A stretch of 64,000 nt of DNA, from positions 2,914,001 through 2,978,000 of the forward strand of contig NZ_CP077369.1 in assembly GCF_019048525.1 (NCBI RefSeq). The letters are read 5' to 3'. Positions 18,997 to 28,615 of the stretch are shown piece after piece (position 1 is the first letter of the stretch; each line of letters opens with the position of its first letter). A program made the translations under genes and the position numbers. The stretch comes from Acinetobacter lwoffii (GTDB taxonomy: Bacteria > Pseudomonadota > Gammaproteobacteria > Pseudomonadales > Moraxellaceae). The notes below the pieces were generated by a model that worked only from the letters and a program-made list of their open reading frames with translations, was not told the DNA's origin and made no database searches.

Positions 18997-20319
18997 TTAG
19001 CCGCCAAATAGTGCGAATTTAAGCGTCCATAGTACTGCAATAATCCAGACCATATACGGTACTGTTGATGCCTTACCGGTTAACAATTTGATCAGTGCAT
19101 AGCTGATGAAGCCCATCGCAATACCATCCGCAATTGAATAGGTAAATGGCATAAATACAATGGTTAAAAATGCAGGAACTGCTTCTGTAATATCTTCCCA
19201 GTCAATATGCACGATACCTTGAATCATTAAGACACCGACAAATAACAGCGCTGGCGCTGTTGCAAAGCTTGGTACAGACTGTGCCAATGGTGCAAGGAAC
19301 AAACAGGCAACAAACAGGATACCGACTACAACAGCAGTTAGTCCTGTACGGCCACCGGCTGCTACGCCCGCAGAAGATTCAATGTATGGCGTAGTCGAAG
19401 ATGTACCCAGCGCTGCACCTGCAACAATTGCAGAAGAGTCCGCAAAAAGTGCTTTTTTCAAACGCGGCAGTTTGCCATCTTTCAACAGGCCTGCACGGTG
19501 CGAAACACCAACCAGCGTACCGGTTGAATCGAATAAATCGACCAAGAAGAAGACAAAAATCACCCCGATTAAGCTGGCAGTGAATAGACCTTCAAAGCTC
19601 ATTTGCATAAATGTTGGTGCAATCGATGGTACTGCGCCCACCACACCTTTAAATTCACTCAGACCCAATGCTGCTGAAATACCGGTTAACACCAAAATAC
19701 TGATGATGATCGCACCACGCACTTTAAAGTGATGCATCACAACAACCAGAAGGAAACCAAATAATGCAAGCAAAACCGATGGTTGTTTTAAATCACCCAA
19801 ACCTACCAACGTAGCGGGATTATCCACAATCAGGCCGGCATTTTTCAAAGCAATCAGCGCAAGAAATAAGCCAATACCACCACCGATGGCCAGTTTCAGC
19901 GACATTGGAATCGCATTGACAATGGCTTCACGGATTTTGAACATGCTGATCGCAATAAACACAAGACCGGAGATAAACACAGCCCCGAGTGCTGTTTGCC
20001 AAGGCACACCCATTCCCAAACATACAGAATAGGTAAAGAAGGCATTCAAGCCCATGCCTGGTGCAAGTGCAATTGGATAATTTGCAATCAAGCCCATGAC
20101 TAAACAGCCAATCGCGGCTGCAAGACAGGTTGCTACAAAGACAGCCCCATGATCCATCCCCGTTTCGGACAAAATCATCGGATTGACAATAATGATGTAA
20201 CACATCGTTAAGAATGTAGTTACACCGGCAAGAACTTCTGTACGGAAACTGGTTTTGTTTTCACTCAGTTTAAACAGACGTTCAAGCATACTTTCTGAAG
20301 ATGGATTAGGAGTCGTCAT
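18997..20319 (-). CDS. NCS2 family purine permease (hypoxanthine/guanine/adenine type)
   Basis: Inner-membrane proton-coupled uptake of purine bases. The 440-residue protein belongs to the AzgA/GhxP branch of NCS2. It shows the FLTMCYIIIVNP start of helix 1, the ALAPGMGLNAFF motif (about 85-96), a DLFDSTGTLVG motif near 270 and a GTSSTTPYIESSAG motif near 310. Length and the roughly 12-14 hydrophobic segments fit. Next to the adenine deaminase, adenine or hypoxanthine is a likely substrate; the exact one cannot be read. Confidence 0.9.
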   Translation of the reverse strand: MTTPNPSSESMLERLFKLSENKTSFRTEVLAGVTTFLTMCYIIIVNPMILSETGMDHGAVFVATCLAAAIGCLVMGLIANYPIALAPGMGLNAFFTYSVCLGMGVPWQTALGAVFISGLVFIAISMFKIREAIVNAIPMSLKLAIGGGIGLFLALIALKNAGLIVDNPATLVGLGDLKQPSVLLALFGFLLVVVMHHFKVRGAIIISILVLTGISAALGLSEFKGVVGAVPSIAPTFMQMSFEGLFTASLIGVIFVFFLVDLFDSTGTLVGVSHRAGLLKDGKLPRLKKALFADSSAIVAGAALGTSSTTPYIESSAGVAAGGRTGLTAVVVGILFVACLFLAPLAQSVPSFATAPALLFVGVLMIQGIVHIDWEDITEAVPAFLTIVFMPFTYSIADGIAMGFISYALIKLLTGKASTVPYMVWIIAVLWTLKFALFGG

Positions 20320-20513
20320 GACCTAGCCCCTATTGAGTAAACTTAATGCTTTAAGCAAGCCGTCAAATAAATGAAACTTTATAAAAAAATTCATCAATTT
20401 TAAGGATGTGTTAGCAACGAATATGCCAGCATAGCCATTTGACGGGTTAAAATGTTGGAACAGCTTACAGCCCCAGGGCTATGCTATAAAAACCCAAAAA
20501 AAATCTAAACAAA

Positions 20514-20540
20514 AAAGCTGCATAACCTTTATGCAGCTTT
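20514..20540 (-). terminator. Strong hairpin with no assigned gene
   Basis: AAAGCTGCATA/TATGCAGCTTT around a short loop. On the minus strand it is followed by TTTTTTG and more T residues; on the plus strand by TTATTTT. It is about 195 bases upstream of the permease start, so it would end transcripts coming from the gene-poor region to its right, such as the interrupted ORF at 20758-20919. Confidence 0.6.
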
Positions 20541-20757
20541 ATTTTCTTGATTTAAATCAAATGCTTAACAAGATGAATTTTGCTTCATCCTGATCGTTTG
20601 CAAATTATAACACATTGATTTCTTATTGCTTATTTGATTTTACACTTTATTAGAAATTAATATATCTTAAATGAATACTTTAAATTTTTATTATATTTAT
20701 TATTGATTTAATTTTATCATTTTAGCCTAATCAACAAAAGAAGATTGTCTAGCCTGC

Positions 20758-20919
20758 TTAATGTCGATGCCGATTGGATTCCAGCAATTTGCCTGAATCA
20801 CGACCATCGTTCAAAACATGACGGATCTTTTCATATTTTCTGATTTCTGACTATTTATGGACACAAAATCCTAATAAACTGATCATTAAGGCAAAAACAG
20901 GGATAGCATATATTTTCAT
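20758..20919 (-). pseudogene. Small exported-protein-like ORF interrupted by an in-frame TAG
   Basis: Starting at the ATG at 20919 the minus strand reads a Lys followed by a hydrophobic signal-like stretch (IYAIPVFALMISLLGFC) and VHK, then TAG at codon 23. The same frame then continues for 30 codons (beginning SEIRKYEKIRHVLNDGRDSG and ending in a His/Arg-rich tail) to TAA. The second part is charged and looks coding, not random A/T-rich sequence. A terminator lies downstream at 20514-20540. It may be a decayed small secreted or lipoprotein gene, or a chance reading. No homologue is recognised. Confidence 0.35.
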
Positions 20920-21533
20920 TTTTATTATGCTACTTTGTAACACTATGCAATTATGCTAACAAAAAACCTAACAAACTTGTGACATAGTTTACATTTAACC
21001 CGATAGAAGGCATTTATTCATCCTCTACATATTACTTTTATGTCGTTTTATTTATTAGTACTTAATTAATTTATAATTCTTTCTTCAAAAAATCGATACT
21101 CTTAAAAATTCTTTTAAATAAACAGTAAACAATTGAATTTAATATATTTTTTAAAACATCTACAAGAATTTTATTCAAACTTAAAATATGTAGATAAATG
21201 AAATCTAACCTATTTAATAGAATTTATTTCGGTTTATTTTATTGGCCTTTTCCCAGAATGCTCAACTTTAATTTTTAGAATAAAATGATCTAAATAAAGG
21301 AGATTTTGCGAGGAATTTCAAAGTGTTTGGCGATATTTTTTATTTTTAATTATCTTGAAGCTCTGCCTGATATTCAAAAATTATAAATTTTGAAGTTTTC
21401 ATTATGCAGTTCATCCACACTTCACTTATCACAGAGTCAAATCGTTGAACACTAGTTAAGAACCTAACCATAATAACGACATCCCAATATCCGGCATACA
21501 TATCCTCATGCTGGATACAGGGAATCATCTCAT

Positions 21534-22316
21534 TTATGCACTCAGTTGTTCATCACGCTTGAACACCAGTTCTCCCTTGAGTGAACTGTCTGCATCGAAA
21601 TAATAGCCATCGCGATTAAAAGCTTTCAGCTCTTCGACACGATCAATTTTATTTTCAATCATAAAACGCGCTATGAGACCGCGTGCTTTTTTGGCATAGA
21701 AACTAATCACTTTATATTTGCCATTTTTCTGATCCAGAAATACCGGCTTGATAATGTCCGCCTGAATTTTGCGCTCGTGGACTGATTTATAATATTCATC
21801 AGAGGCAATATTCACCAGAATTTCAGAATTTGCTGCTGCTAAATCCTGATTAATCAGATCAGTAATGTGATGCGCCCAGAAGTCATATAGATTATGCCCG
21901 CGGGAATTGGCTAATTTGGTTCCCATTTCCAGGCGGTACGGCATCATCAAATCCAAGGGTCGTAAGAGCCCATATAATCCAGACAACATACGTAAACGGT
22001 CTTGTGCATAGTGCAGATCTTCATGTTTCAAAGTATAGGCATCCAGTCCAGTATAGACATCACCTTTAAATGCAAAAATCGCCTGACGGGCATTGGCTAA
22101 ATTAAAATCCGGCTGCCAGTCATTAAAACGTGCGGTATTTAAACTGGCAATTTTTTCACTGACACTCATTAATCTGGAAATTTCTGTTGCAGAAAGTGTG
22201 CGACAAACTTTAATTAAGTCCTGTGAATGTTCTAATAATCTCGCTTGAGTAAATTGGTCAGTCGGTAATGGGGTATCGTAATCGAGAGTTTTGGCTGGAG
22301 AAATTAAAGCGAGCAT
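21534..22316 (-). CDS. yaaA: Peroxide stress protein YaaA (DUF328 family)
   Basis: Cytoplasmic DNA-binding protein that in E. coli lowers free intracellular iron during hydrogen peroxide stress. The 260-residue protein has the family's N-terminus [16 protein letters not shown], the [15 protein letters not shown] block (about 107-121) and a C-terminal [14 protein letters not shown] block (about 205-218). Length matches the family (about 258). Monocistronic; no promoter or terminator was assigned. Confidence 0.93.
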   Translation of the reverse strand: MLALISPAKTLDYDTPLPTDQFTQARLLEHSQDLIKVCRTLSATEISRLMSVSEKIASLNTARFNDWQPDFNLANARQAIFAFKGDVYTGLDAYTLKHEDLHYAQDRLRMLSGLYGLLRPLDLMMPYRLEMGTKLANSRGHNLYDFWAHHITDLINQDLAAANSEILVNIASDEYYKSVHERKIQADIIKPVFLDQKNGKYKVISFYAKKARGLIARFMIENKIDRVEELKAFNRDGYYFDADSSLKGELVFKRDEQLSA

Positions 22317-22439
22317 GGCAACCTGGTCAAAAAATGATTAATTAAACTATATCAGTCTGCTTATTTTAATTCCAATTCATGTTTTTATTCACCATAATCG
22401 TTAAAATGCACGATTCTCCTGTTAATCATCGGTTTTTAT

Positions 22440-23072
22440 ATGCCCGAGCAAATTTTTCTTCAAGGGCCTGCGGGTCAGATTGAAGTTTTTGTGGATTATC
22501 CTCAGGGTGAAGTGAAAGGATTCGCGGTAGTTTGTCACCCCCATCCATTGCAAGGCGGTACACCACAACATAAGGTCCCGGTTTTACTGGCACAAATGTA
22601 TTTGGAGCGTGGCTGTATTGTGTATCGTCCAAGTTTCCGTGGTTCTGGTCAAAGTGAAGGTATACACGACGAGGGCTTCGGTGAAACGGATGATGTATTA
22701 GAACTCATTCGGTTCGCTCGCAACCAGCATATTGCCCTGCCTTTTTATGCAGGCGGTTTTAGTTTTGGTGCGCATGTCATGGCAAAAAGTTATGCAGCCT
22801 TACCGGTAGAATTGCAACCAAAGCAAACCATTTTATGTGGTCTGCCGACTGCAACAGTGGCTGGTATTCGCCATTATGTGACGCCCGCCATTAAAGGCGA
22901 CATTCTGTTCATTCATGGCGAAGCCGATGAAGTAACTTTGCTCTCAGATATTATTGAATGGGCAAAGCCACAACGCCATTTAGTGACTATATTGCCTGGT
23001 GCCAACCATTTCTTTACCGGCTATTTAAAGCAATTGCGGATCGCAATGACCCGGTACTTAGCGCTTGGCTAA
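22440..23072 (+). CDS. Alpha/beta hydrolase (dienelactone hydrolase-like)
   Basis: The 210-residue protein has an HPHPLQGG oxyanion-type loop (about 33-40), a GSGQSEG turn (about 68-74) and a nucleophile region AGGFSFGAHV (Ser about residue 107) in a G-x-S-x-G-like setting (GFSFG). Aspartate and histidine candidates are HGEADEV (about 161-167) and GANHFF (about 188-193). This is the small hydrolase family often annotated in Acinetobacter and Pseudomonas as CocE/NonD-like. Substrate unknown. It is divergent from yaaA with a gap of about 120 bases. Confidence 0.82.
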   Translation: MPEQIFLQGPAGQIEVFVDYPQGEVKGFAVVCHPHPLQGGTPQHKVPVLLAQMYLERGCIVYRPSFRGSGQSEGIHDEGFGETDDVLELIRFARNQHIALPFYAGGFSFGAHVMAKSYAALPVELQPKQTILCGLPTATVAGIRHYVTPAIKGDILFIHGEADEVTLLSDIIEWAKPQRHLVTILPGANHFFTGYLKQLRIAMTRYLALG

Positions 23073-23076
23073 ATAA

Positions 23077-23102
23077 AAAAACCCATCAGATGATGGGTTT
23101 TT
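23077..23102 (+). terminator. Bidirectional terminator between hydrolase and GNAT genes
   Basis: AAAAACCCATC/GATGGGTTTTT stem with a 4-base loop, directly after the hydrolase stop codon and just before the end of the convergent GNAT gene. Confidence 0.85.
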
Positions 23103-23105
23103 TTA

Positions 23106-23648
23106 TTAAAAGACAAAACCGTCTGCAAAAATTTCATACATCACAGCCCGATATTTAGGCTTATCGATGTAACGGATAATTTTTCCGCCCAAGCGGTCTG
23201 CAATTTTACGGCTAGCCCAGTTCTCTTCTGCTACCGGATAGCTTAAGACTTGAAGCCCTAATGTATTGAAAGCATAGGCCACAACACAATGCACTACTTC
23301 ATGTCCATAATGATGACCATGCGCAGTTTCACGGATCCAAATACCGACTTCAGGTATTTCATCATCAAGTCGATGCAAACCACATAGTCCAATAAATTCT
23401 TGTGTTTCAATATGACGGATCACAAATACATATTCTTTATGATCGGTCATATTTTCCAGCCAATTTTTCCAGACTGTTGCAAATTCCTGTTCAGATTCTG
23501 GTGCATCCCACGCCATAAAACGTGTCAAACTCGGCGTAATTGAAGCATAAGCTTCTTCGGCATCGGCTGATTTAAAACAATTCAGGATCAAGCGTTTAGT
23601 TTGCAGTGTGGGCAAAGCTGATTGAGTCTGTTGAATTAGTTCTTCCAT
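23106..23648 (-). CDS. GNAT family N-acetyltransferase (RimJ/RimL-like)
   Basis: The 180-residue protein has a RimJ/RimL-type start (LQTKRLILNCFKSADAEEAY), the central VFVIRHIETQEFIGLCGLH strand and an acetyl-CoA-binding region around ETAHGHHYGHEVV. The ENWASRKIADRLGG helix is near residues 140-153. It overlaps the preceding gene by 13 bases, so the two are translationally coupled. The acceptor substrate (ribosomal protein, amine or antibiotic) cannot be told. Confidence 0.85.
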   Translation of the reverse strand: MEELIQQTQSALPTLQTKRLILNCFKSADAEEAYASITPSLTRFMAWDAPESEQEFATVWKNWLENMTDHKEYVFVIRHIETQEFIGLCGLHRLDDEIPEVGIWIRETAHGHHYGHEVVHCVVAYAFNTLGLQVLSYPVAEENWASRKIADRLGGKIIRYIDKPKYRAVMYEIFADGFVF

Positions 23649-23998
23649 TCAAACTCGCTAAAGCTTTCCTGCTCTTTTAGAGAGGTTTCCACTGCCTGTG
23701 CAAGCTGATTAAGCAAACTTCTTTCGGTGATACGATCCAGCCAGTCCTGTTCTTCTTCAGGATATGAGGCAATTTCACAGATCAGATGCCCTTGTTCATC
23801 TCTGGTTTCGCAACTTACCGATAAAGGCAGCGCATGTTCTTCCACACTAACAGCAACCTGAGCTCCACTTTGGCTTAAAGTCTGAAAACCATATTTGCCT
23901 AATTTTTCGGCAAGCAAGTGTGCTACATATTCCTGGGTTTCCTGACTATCCCGTGGTGTTTGGTTCTGGGTATTGGCCATGAATTTTAATTTTCGCAT
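23636..23998 (-). CDS. Conserved hypothetical protein upstream of the GNAT gene
   Basis: A 120-residue acidic cytoplasmic protein (start MRKLKFMANTQN at 23998, with GGAAG 5 bases upstream; an in-frame TTG at 24010 lies before this site and is unlikely). It has no signal peptide or membrane segment. The middle is beta-strand-like (AQVAVSVEEHALPLSVSCE), the end helical and acidic. It overlaps the acetyltransferase start. No family recognised. Confidence 0.7.
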   Translation of the reverse strand: MRKLKFMANTQNQTPRDSQETQEYVAHLLAEKLGKYGFQTLSQSGAQVAVSVEEHALPLSVSCETRDEQGHLICEIASYPEEEQDWLDRITERSLLNQLAQAVETSLKEQESFSEFEWKN

Positions 23999-24054
23999 CG
24001 CTACTTCCAAATGGCTTTTTTCTTATATGGGTTTAGCATAAGCAATATAAACAA

Positions 24055-24080
24055 AACAGCCAAGCAAAAGCTTGGCTGTT
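24055..24080 (-). terminator. Terminator of the pheA-hisC-tyrA/aroA run
   Basis: AACAGCCAAGC/GCTTGGCTGTT stem with an AAAA loop; on the minus strand it ends in TTTTG, 18 bases after the tyrA-aroA stop codon. Confidence 0.8.
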
Positions 24081-24097
24081 TCACATAATTTTAAAAA

Positions 24098-26344
24098 TTA
24101 TTCTGACACTTGAATTGGCAGTCCTGCAATTGAGGTCAATTCTGTAAACGTCGGGAAACTGGTTGCGACCGTTTCGGTTCCGACAATCTTGATCTGCTCA
24201 GAATTACGCAAACCGGCAATCGAAAAACTCATCGCGATACGGTGATCATGATGTGATTCAATTTCACCACCGCTAAAGATTGGCGACCAGTCACCAGACT
24301 TGCCTTTACCTTCAATAATAATGCCATCTTCAGTTGGGGTACAGTCAATACCCATGGTTTGAAGACCATCCACCATGACCTGAATACGGTCCGATTCTTT
24401 GACACGCAGTTCAGCCGCACCCGTCAGGATCGTTTGACCTTCCGCACATGCCGCTGCAATGAATAATGCAGGGAATTCATCAATGGCCAATGGCACCTGA
24501 TCTTCCGGCATATGAATGCCTTTTAATGTACGTGTACCACGAATACGAATATCGGCAATCGGTTCACCGCCCGCAATACGCTCGTTTTCAACCGTAATGT
24601 CAGCACCCATTTGCTTGAGGATTTCAATCACACCAGTACGGGTCGGGTTAATACCGACTGCTTCAAGGGTGACGTCCGAATTTTCAGTAATGGCTGCACC
24701 CACCATAAAGAAGGCTGCTGAAGAAATATCAGAAGGCACCTGAATATTGGTTCCAACCAGCTTACCACCACCTTGCAGTGAAATTCGGTTGCCTTCGGTT
24801 TTCACTTCATAACCAAATGCACGCAGCATACGCTCAGTATGGTCACGAGTTGGTTCAGGCTCAGTTACCGAAGTTTCACCTTCCGCCCACAGGCCTGCAA
24901 GTAAAATTCCCGATTTCACCTGAGCAGAGGCCATTGGCAAATCGTACTGAATCCCTTTCAGGTTTTGATTGCCAGTTATGGATACAGGTGGCGTGCCGCG
25001 CTCACCCGTAGTCTGGATCTGCGCGCCCATTTCACGTAAAGGCTTGGCAATACGTTCCATTGGACGTTTAGACAGTGAAGCATCCCCCGTCATCACAGAA
25101 TCAAATTTCTGCGCTGCTAGCATACCGGACAGTAAACGCATTGAAGTGCCCGAGTTGCCCATATAAATGGCAGACTGTGGCGCTTTAAGGCCATGCATGC
25201 CAACACCATGAATGGTCACTTCACCATTTTTAGGGCCTTCAATGCTCACACCCATATCACGGAAAGCTTGCAGTGTCGCTAGAGCATCCTCACCTTCCAA
25301 AAAGCCGGTCACATGTGTGGTACCTTCTGCAATCGCACCAAACATGATCGAGCGATGTGACACAGATTTGTCACCTGGCACGGTAAATTTACCCTGAAAT
25401 TTCTTGGCACCCGGCTGAATGGTAAATTGTTGTGTCACTTTATTTTTCTCCATGAAAGGTTTCTTGGCGAGCATATGGTTGAAATGCTGGCGAGCTGCCT
25501 GCGCATGACCCAATAAGCCCATCAATGCGTGGGAATCTTCATCTTCAATCAATTTGCGGATAATCGCGAGCTGCTGTTCAAAGCCATCAACAGCATTCAG
25601 AACTGCTTTTTTATTAGCAAAAAAGATGTCATGCCACATTTGTGGATCGCTGGCGGCAATTCGCGAGAAATCCCGAAAACCACCCGCAGCATAACGAAAT
25701 ATATCTAAATTGTCTTCACGCTTGGCCAATTGTTCAACCAAGTTGAATGCCATAAGATGCGGAAGATGACTGGTATGCGCCAGCACTTCATCGTGCTTGT
25801 CGACATTCATGCAAATCACTTCGGCTTTCGCCGCTTGCCACAGCTGAATCAGTTTATCGACGGCCCAGTTTGCACTGCTTGGCAGTGGCGTCAAAATCAC
25901 TTTGTGATTGGCAAATAAATCAACTTTACCTGCATGTACCCCAGTATGCTCGGCACCTGCAATCGGATGGCCCGGTACAAAACCTTCAGGCAGTTCATCG
26001 CCAAAAACCGCTTTCGCTGCATCGACCACATTACCTTTGGTACTACCCACATCAGTAATAATGGTATTGGCAGATAAATAAGGCTTGATAGCTTCCAGCA
26101 CCTTTTGCGTGGCACGTACCGGCAATGCCAGTACCACCAGATCAGCGCCTTTGACCGCCTCTACAGGATCGGCATAGCCTTCGGAAATCAGGCCAAGAGA
26201 TTTAGCATCTTCCAAAGTCTTTTGTGAACGTGTCGATGCAACAATGTCATTGGCCAAATGCTCGGCTCGAATGACACGCGCCAGACTTGAACCAATCAGT
26301 CCAAGCCCGATAAATGCAACTTTTTCAAACAGTGGCTGCGACAT
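24098..26344 (-). CDS. tyrA-aroA: Bifunctional prephenate dehydrogenase / 3-phosphoshikimate 1-carboxyvinyltransferase
   Basis: Single 748-residue polypeptide. Residues 1 to about 290 are prephenate dehydrogenase with the NAD motif GLGLIGSSLA (13-22) and the SHLPH helix. Residues about 305-748 are EPSP synthase with PGDKSVSHRS (about 323-332), the NSGTSMRL loop (about 398) and the KESDRI motif (about 660). The fusion joins the step before chorismate with the tyrosine branch and is known in Acinetobacter and some relatives. No frameshift at the junction. The gene begins 3 bases after the hisC stop codon. Confidence 0.96.
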   Translation of the reverse strand: MSQPLFEKVAFIGLGLIGSSLARVIRAEHLANDIVASTRSQKTLEDAKSLGLISEGYADPVEAVKGADLVVLALPVRATQKVLEAIKPYLSANTIITDVGSTKGNVVDAAKAVFGDELPEGFVPGHPIAGAEHTGVHAGKVDLFANHKVILTPLPSSANWAVDKLIQLWQAAKAEVICMNVDKHDEVLAHTSHLPHLMAFNLVEQLAKREDNLDIFRYAAGGFRDFSRIAASDPQMWHDIFFANKKAVLNAVDGFEQQLAIIRKLIEDEDSHALMGLLGHAQAARQHFNHMLAKKPFMEKNKVTQQFTIQPGAKKFQGKFTVPGDKSVSHRSIMFGAIAEGTTHVTGFLEGEDALATLQAFRDMGVSIEGPKNGEVTIHGVGMHGLKAPQSAIYMGNSGTSMRLLSGMLAAQKFDSVMTGDASLSKRPMERIAKPLREMGAQIQTTGERGTPPVSITGNQNLKGIQYDLPMASAQVKSGILLAGLWAEGETSVTEPEPTRDHTERMLRAFGYEVKTEGNRISLQGGGKLVGTNIQVPSDISSAAFFMVGAAITENSDVTLEAVGINPTRTGVIEILKQMGADITVENERIAGGEPIADIRIRGTRTLKGIHMPEDQVPLAIDEFPALFIAAACAEGQTILTGAAELRVKESDRIQVMVDGLQTMGIDCTPTEDGIIIEGKGKSGDWSPIFSGGEIESHHDHRIAMSFSIAGLRNSEQIKIVGTETVATSFPTFTELTSIAGLPIQVSE

Positions 26345-26347
26345 GGT

Positions 26348-27439
26348 TTAAGCTTTTGCCTCTAAACCGAGTACTTTAGCCAATGCGCTCAAGAATTTCG
26401 CATTTTCTGCTTCAGTACCAATCGATACCCGAATGTGATTAGAAATACCGACCGGACGCACAATCACCCCTTGCTTGAGCAGACCATTGAAGGTTGCTGA
26501 TGGGTCTGCCTGTACATCTACCAAGATAAAGTTGGCACGTGAAGGCACATAGTTAAGACCCAAAGCCTTAAAACCAGCTTCAAGTTGCGCCATACCGGCT
26601 TTATTCACTTCACGAGAACGCGCGATAAAATCTTCATCTTTCAGTGCAGCCACCGCAGCCACCATCGCAAGATGGTTGACATTAAATGGCTGACGAATAC
26701 GATTGAGATAATCCGTCACTTCTACTGAAGCCAGAGCAAAACCAACACGTAGTGCAGCCAAACCATAGCACTTCGACAAAGTACGGCTAACGATCAGGTT
26801 TGGATATTGCGCGAGGAATTTCAAGCTGTTGAAGTTTTCCGGGAAATATTCCACATAGGCTTCATCCAGAACCACGATGACATTAGCAGGAACTTTTTGC
26901 ATGAAAGCTTCAAATTCAGCTTCTTCGAACCAAGTTCCAGTTGGATTGTTCGGGTTTGCAATGAAGACGAGTTTGGTATTGTCCTGAATGGCAGCCGCCA
27001 TTGCTTCCAAGTCATGCGAAAAGCCTTTAGCTGGTACTTCAATCGCTTGCGCATTAATGGCTTGAGTTACCAATGCATAAACCGCAAAAGCATGCTGGCT
27101 ATACACCACCGAATCATTTTCTGAAACGAATGCACGGGCAAACATTTCCAGTAAGTCGTTTGAACCATTCCCCAAGGTAATCTGATCATGATTAAAACCA
27201 AACTGGGTTTTGATCTGATCTTTCAGGATAAAACCACCACCATCTGGATAACGGCCAATTTCAGCAATTTCCGCAGCGACCGCTTCTTTGACTTTATCTG
27301 AACAACCCAGCGGATTTTCATTTGAAGCCAGTTTGACGATATCGGTAAGACCCAACTCGCGCTCAAGTTCACTGATCGGTTTACCCGGTTGATATGGCTT
27401 TAATTTTGAGATGCCTGAATTGGCTGGAACAAACGACAT
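26348..27439 (-). CDS. hisC: Histidinol-phosphate aminotransferase
   Basis: PLP-dependent aminotransferase of histidine synthesis, which in this gene context may also aminate aromatic keto acids. The 363-residue protein has ASNENPLG near residue 39 and the NPNNPTGTW motif (about 162). The PLP lysine lies in SRTLSKCYGLAALRVGF (about 218-234). It sits between pheA (66 bases) and tyrA-aroA (3 bases), the pheA-hisC-tyrA-aroA order also found in Pseudomonas. Position supports dual use in aromatic amino acid synthesis, which is inference. Confidence 0.93.
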   Translation of the reverse strand: MSFVPANSGISKLKPYQPGKPISELERELGLTDIVKLASNENPLGCSDKVKEAVAAEIAEIGRYPDGGGFILKDQIKTQFGFNHDQITLGNGSNDLLEMFARAFVSENDSVVYSQHAFAVYALVTQAINAQAIEVPAKGFSHDLEAMAAAIQDNTKLVFIANPNNPTGTWFEEAEFEAFMQKVPANVIVVLDEAYVEYFPENFNSLKFLAQYPNLIVSRTLSKCYGLAALRVGFALASVEVTDYLNRIRQPFNVNHLAMVAAVAALKDEDFIARSREVNKAGMAQLEAGFKALGLNYVPSRANFILVDVQADPSATFNGLLKQGVIVRPVGISNHIRVSIGTEAENAKFLSALAKVLGLEAKA

Positions 27440-27505
27440 TTTAGACTTCCAATTTTAGGTATAAAACAGTGGTCAGCACCCTCGCCCTGACCACGTATAG
27501 CTGAC

Positions 27506-28615
27506 TTAAAGTACAGCTGCAGGATATGAACCGAGCACGCGAACTTCTTTAACCAAAGGACGAATTTCTTCAATGGCTGCTTTCACGTGTTCCTGCTCAA
27601 TATGGCCTTCAAGATCAATGAAGAACACATAAGCCCATTTTTCAGGAAGTGCAGGACGGGTTTCAATGCTGGTCAGACTGATATTATGCTTGGCAAATGG
27701 CGCCAGAATTTCCAGCAAAGCCCCGGCACGATCATGTGCTGAAATCAGTAATGAAGTCTTGTCATTACCGCTTTGTGGCACTTTTTCACGGCCAATCACC
27801 AGGAAGCGTGTGGTATTTTCCGGATTATCCTCGATATTGCTATGCATGATTTCGAGATCATAAATGCTCGCAGCAATTTCAGAGGCAATCGCGGCAGAAT
27901 GCCATTCATTACGAATACGGCGCGCTGCTTCTGCGTTGGAGCTTAAAGCGACACGTTCCACGCCTGGATAATGCGCATCCAGCCACTTACGGCACTGTGC
28001 CAAAGTCTGCTGATGCGCATAAATCTGTTTGATGCTGTCTTTACGGGTATTTTCAGAAATCAGGAACTGATGGTGAATCGGTAATTCAACTTCGCCAATC
28101 ACATTCAGGTTCGATGTTTTAAAACAGTCCAAAGTATGGTTGACCACGCCTTCAGAGGAATTTTCTACCGGCACCAGACCATAATGGGCACTGCCTGCTT
28201 CCACGTCACGGAAAACTTCATCAATGGTCGGTAAAGGACGAACCACAGCATCATGACCAAAGTGCTTGAGTACCGCAGAATGGGTATAAGTCCCGACTGG
28301 TCCAAGGAAAGCAATGCTTTGCGGAGCTTCGAGTGCCAGACAGGCCGACATGATTTCACGGAACAGACGTGCCATGGTGGTATCAGACAATGGCCCTTCA
28401 TTACGTTCCATGACATTACGCAAAACCTGAGCTTCACGTTCTGGACGGTAAAACAGCGGATTCTCTTCTGAGGCAAACTTTGCTTTTGCCACAGCTTCAG
28501 CCAAACGTGCCCGACGGTTAATCAATTGCTGAATTTGCTGATCAACAGAATCGATATCTTCACGAATTTTTACCAAATCAAGAGAAGTCGTGGTGTTTTG
28601 ATCGTCGTTGATCAT
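27506..28615 (-). CDS. pheA: Bifunctional chorismate mutase / prephenate dehydratase
   Basis: Converts chorismate to prephenate and then phenylpyruvate. With the start at 28615 (MINDDQNTT) the protein has 369 residues. It contains an AroQ-type chorismate mutase (about 12-90), a prephenate dehydratase domain (about 95-275, with the NSSEGVV catalytic segment) and an ACT domain with ETRP (about 285-360) for phenylalanine feedback. The frame extends to 28672, but AAGG lies about 11 bases before 28615 and family N-termini agree. First gene of the pheA-hisC-tyrA/aroA unit. Confidence 0.94.
   Translation of the reverse strand: MINDDQNTTTSLDLVKIREDIDSVDQQIQQLINRRARLAEAVAKAKFASEENPLFYRPEREAQVLRNVMERNEGPLSDTTMARLFREIMSACLALEAPQSIAFLGPVGTYTHSAVLKHFGHDAVVRPLPTIDEVFRDVEAGSAHYGLVPVENSSEGVVNHTLDCFKTSNLNVIGEVELPIHHQFLISENTRKDSIKQIYAHQQTLAQCRKWLDAHYPGVERVALSSNAEAARRIRNEWHSAAIASEIAASIYDLEIMHSNIEDNPENTTRFLVIGREKVPQSGNDKTSLLISAHDRAGALLEILAPFAKHNISLTSIETRPALPEKWAYVFFIDLEGHIEQEHVKAAIEEIRPLVKEVRVLGSYPAAVL

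Larger units (their letters stand above)
20320..21533. other. Gene-poor A/T-rich region
   Basis: About 1.2 kb between the purine permease and yaaA with no intact gene I can support. It holds the permease promoter region, one strong hairpin (20514-20540) and a TAG-interrupted small ORF (20758-20919). The rest is very A/T-rich (especially 20640-20740 and 21000-21330). No transposase remnant or long direct repeat was noticed. Confidence 0.6.

Noticed and set aside
20320..20480. Purine riboswitch upstream of the NCS2 permease
   Set aside because: The conserved core bases of purine riboswitches were looked for and not found on the minus strand.
21346..21528. 60-codon minus-strand ORF near yaaA
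   Set aside because: No ribosome-binding site, no homology seen, and A/T-rich surroundings; judged to be chance.
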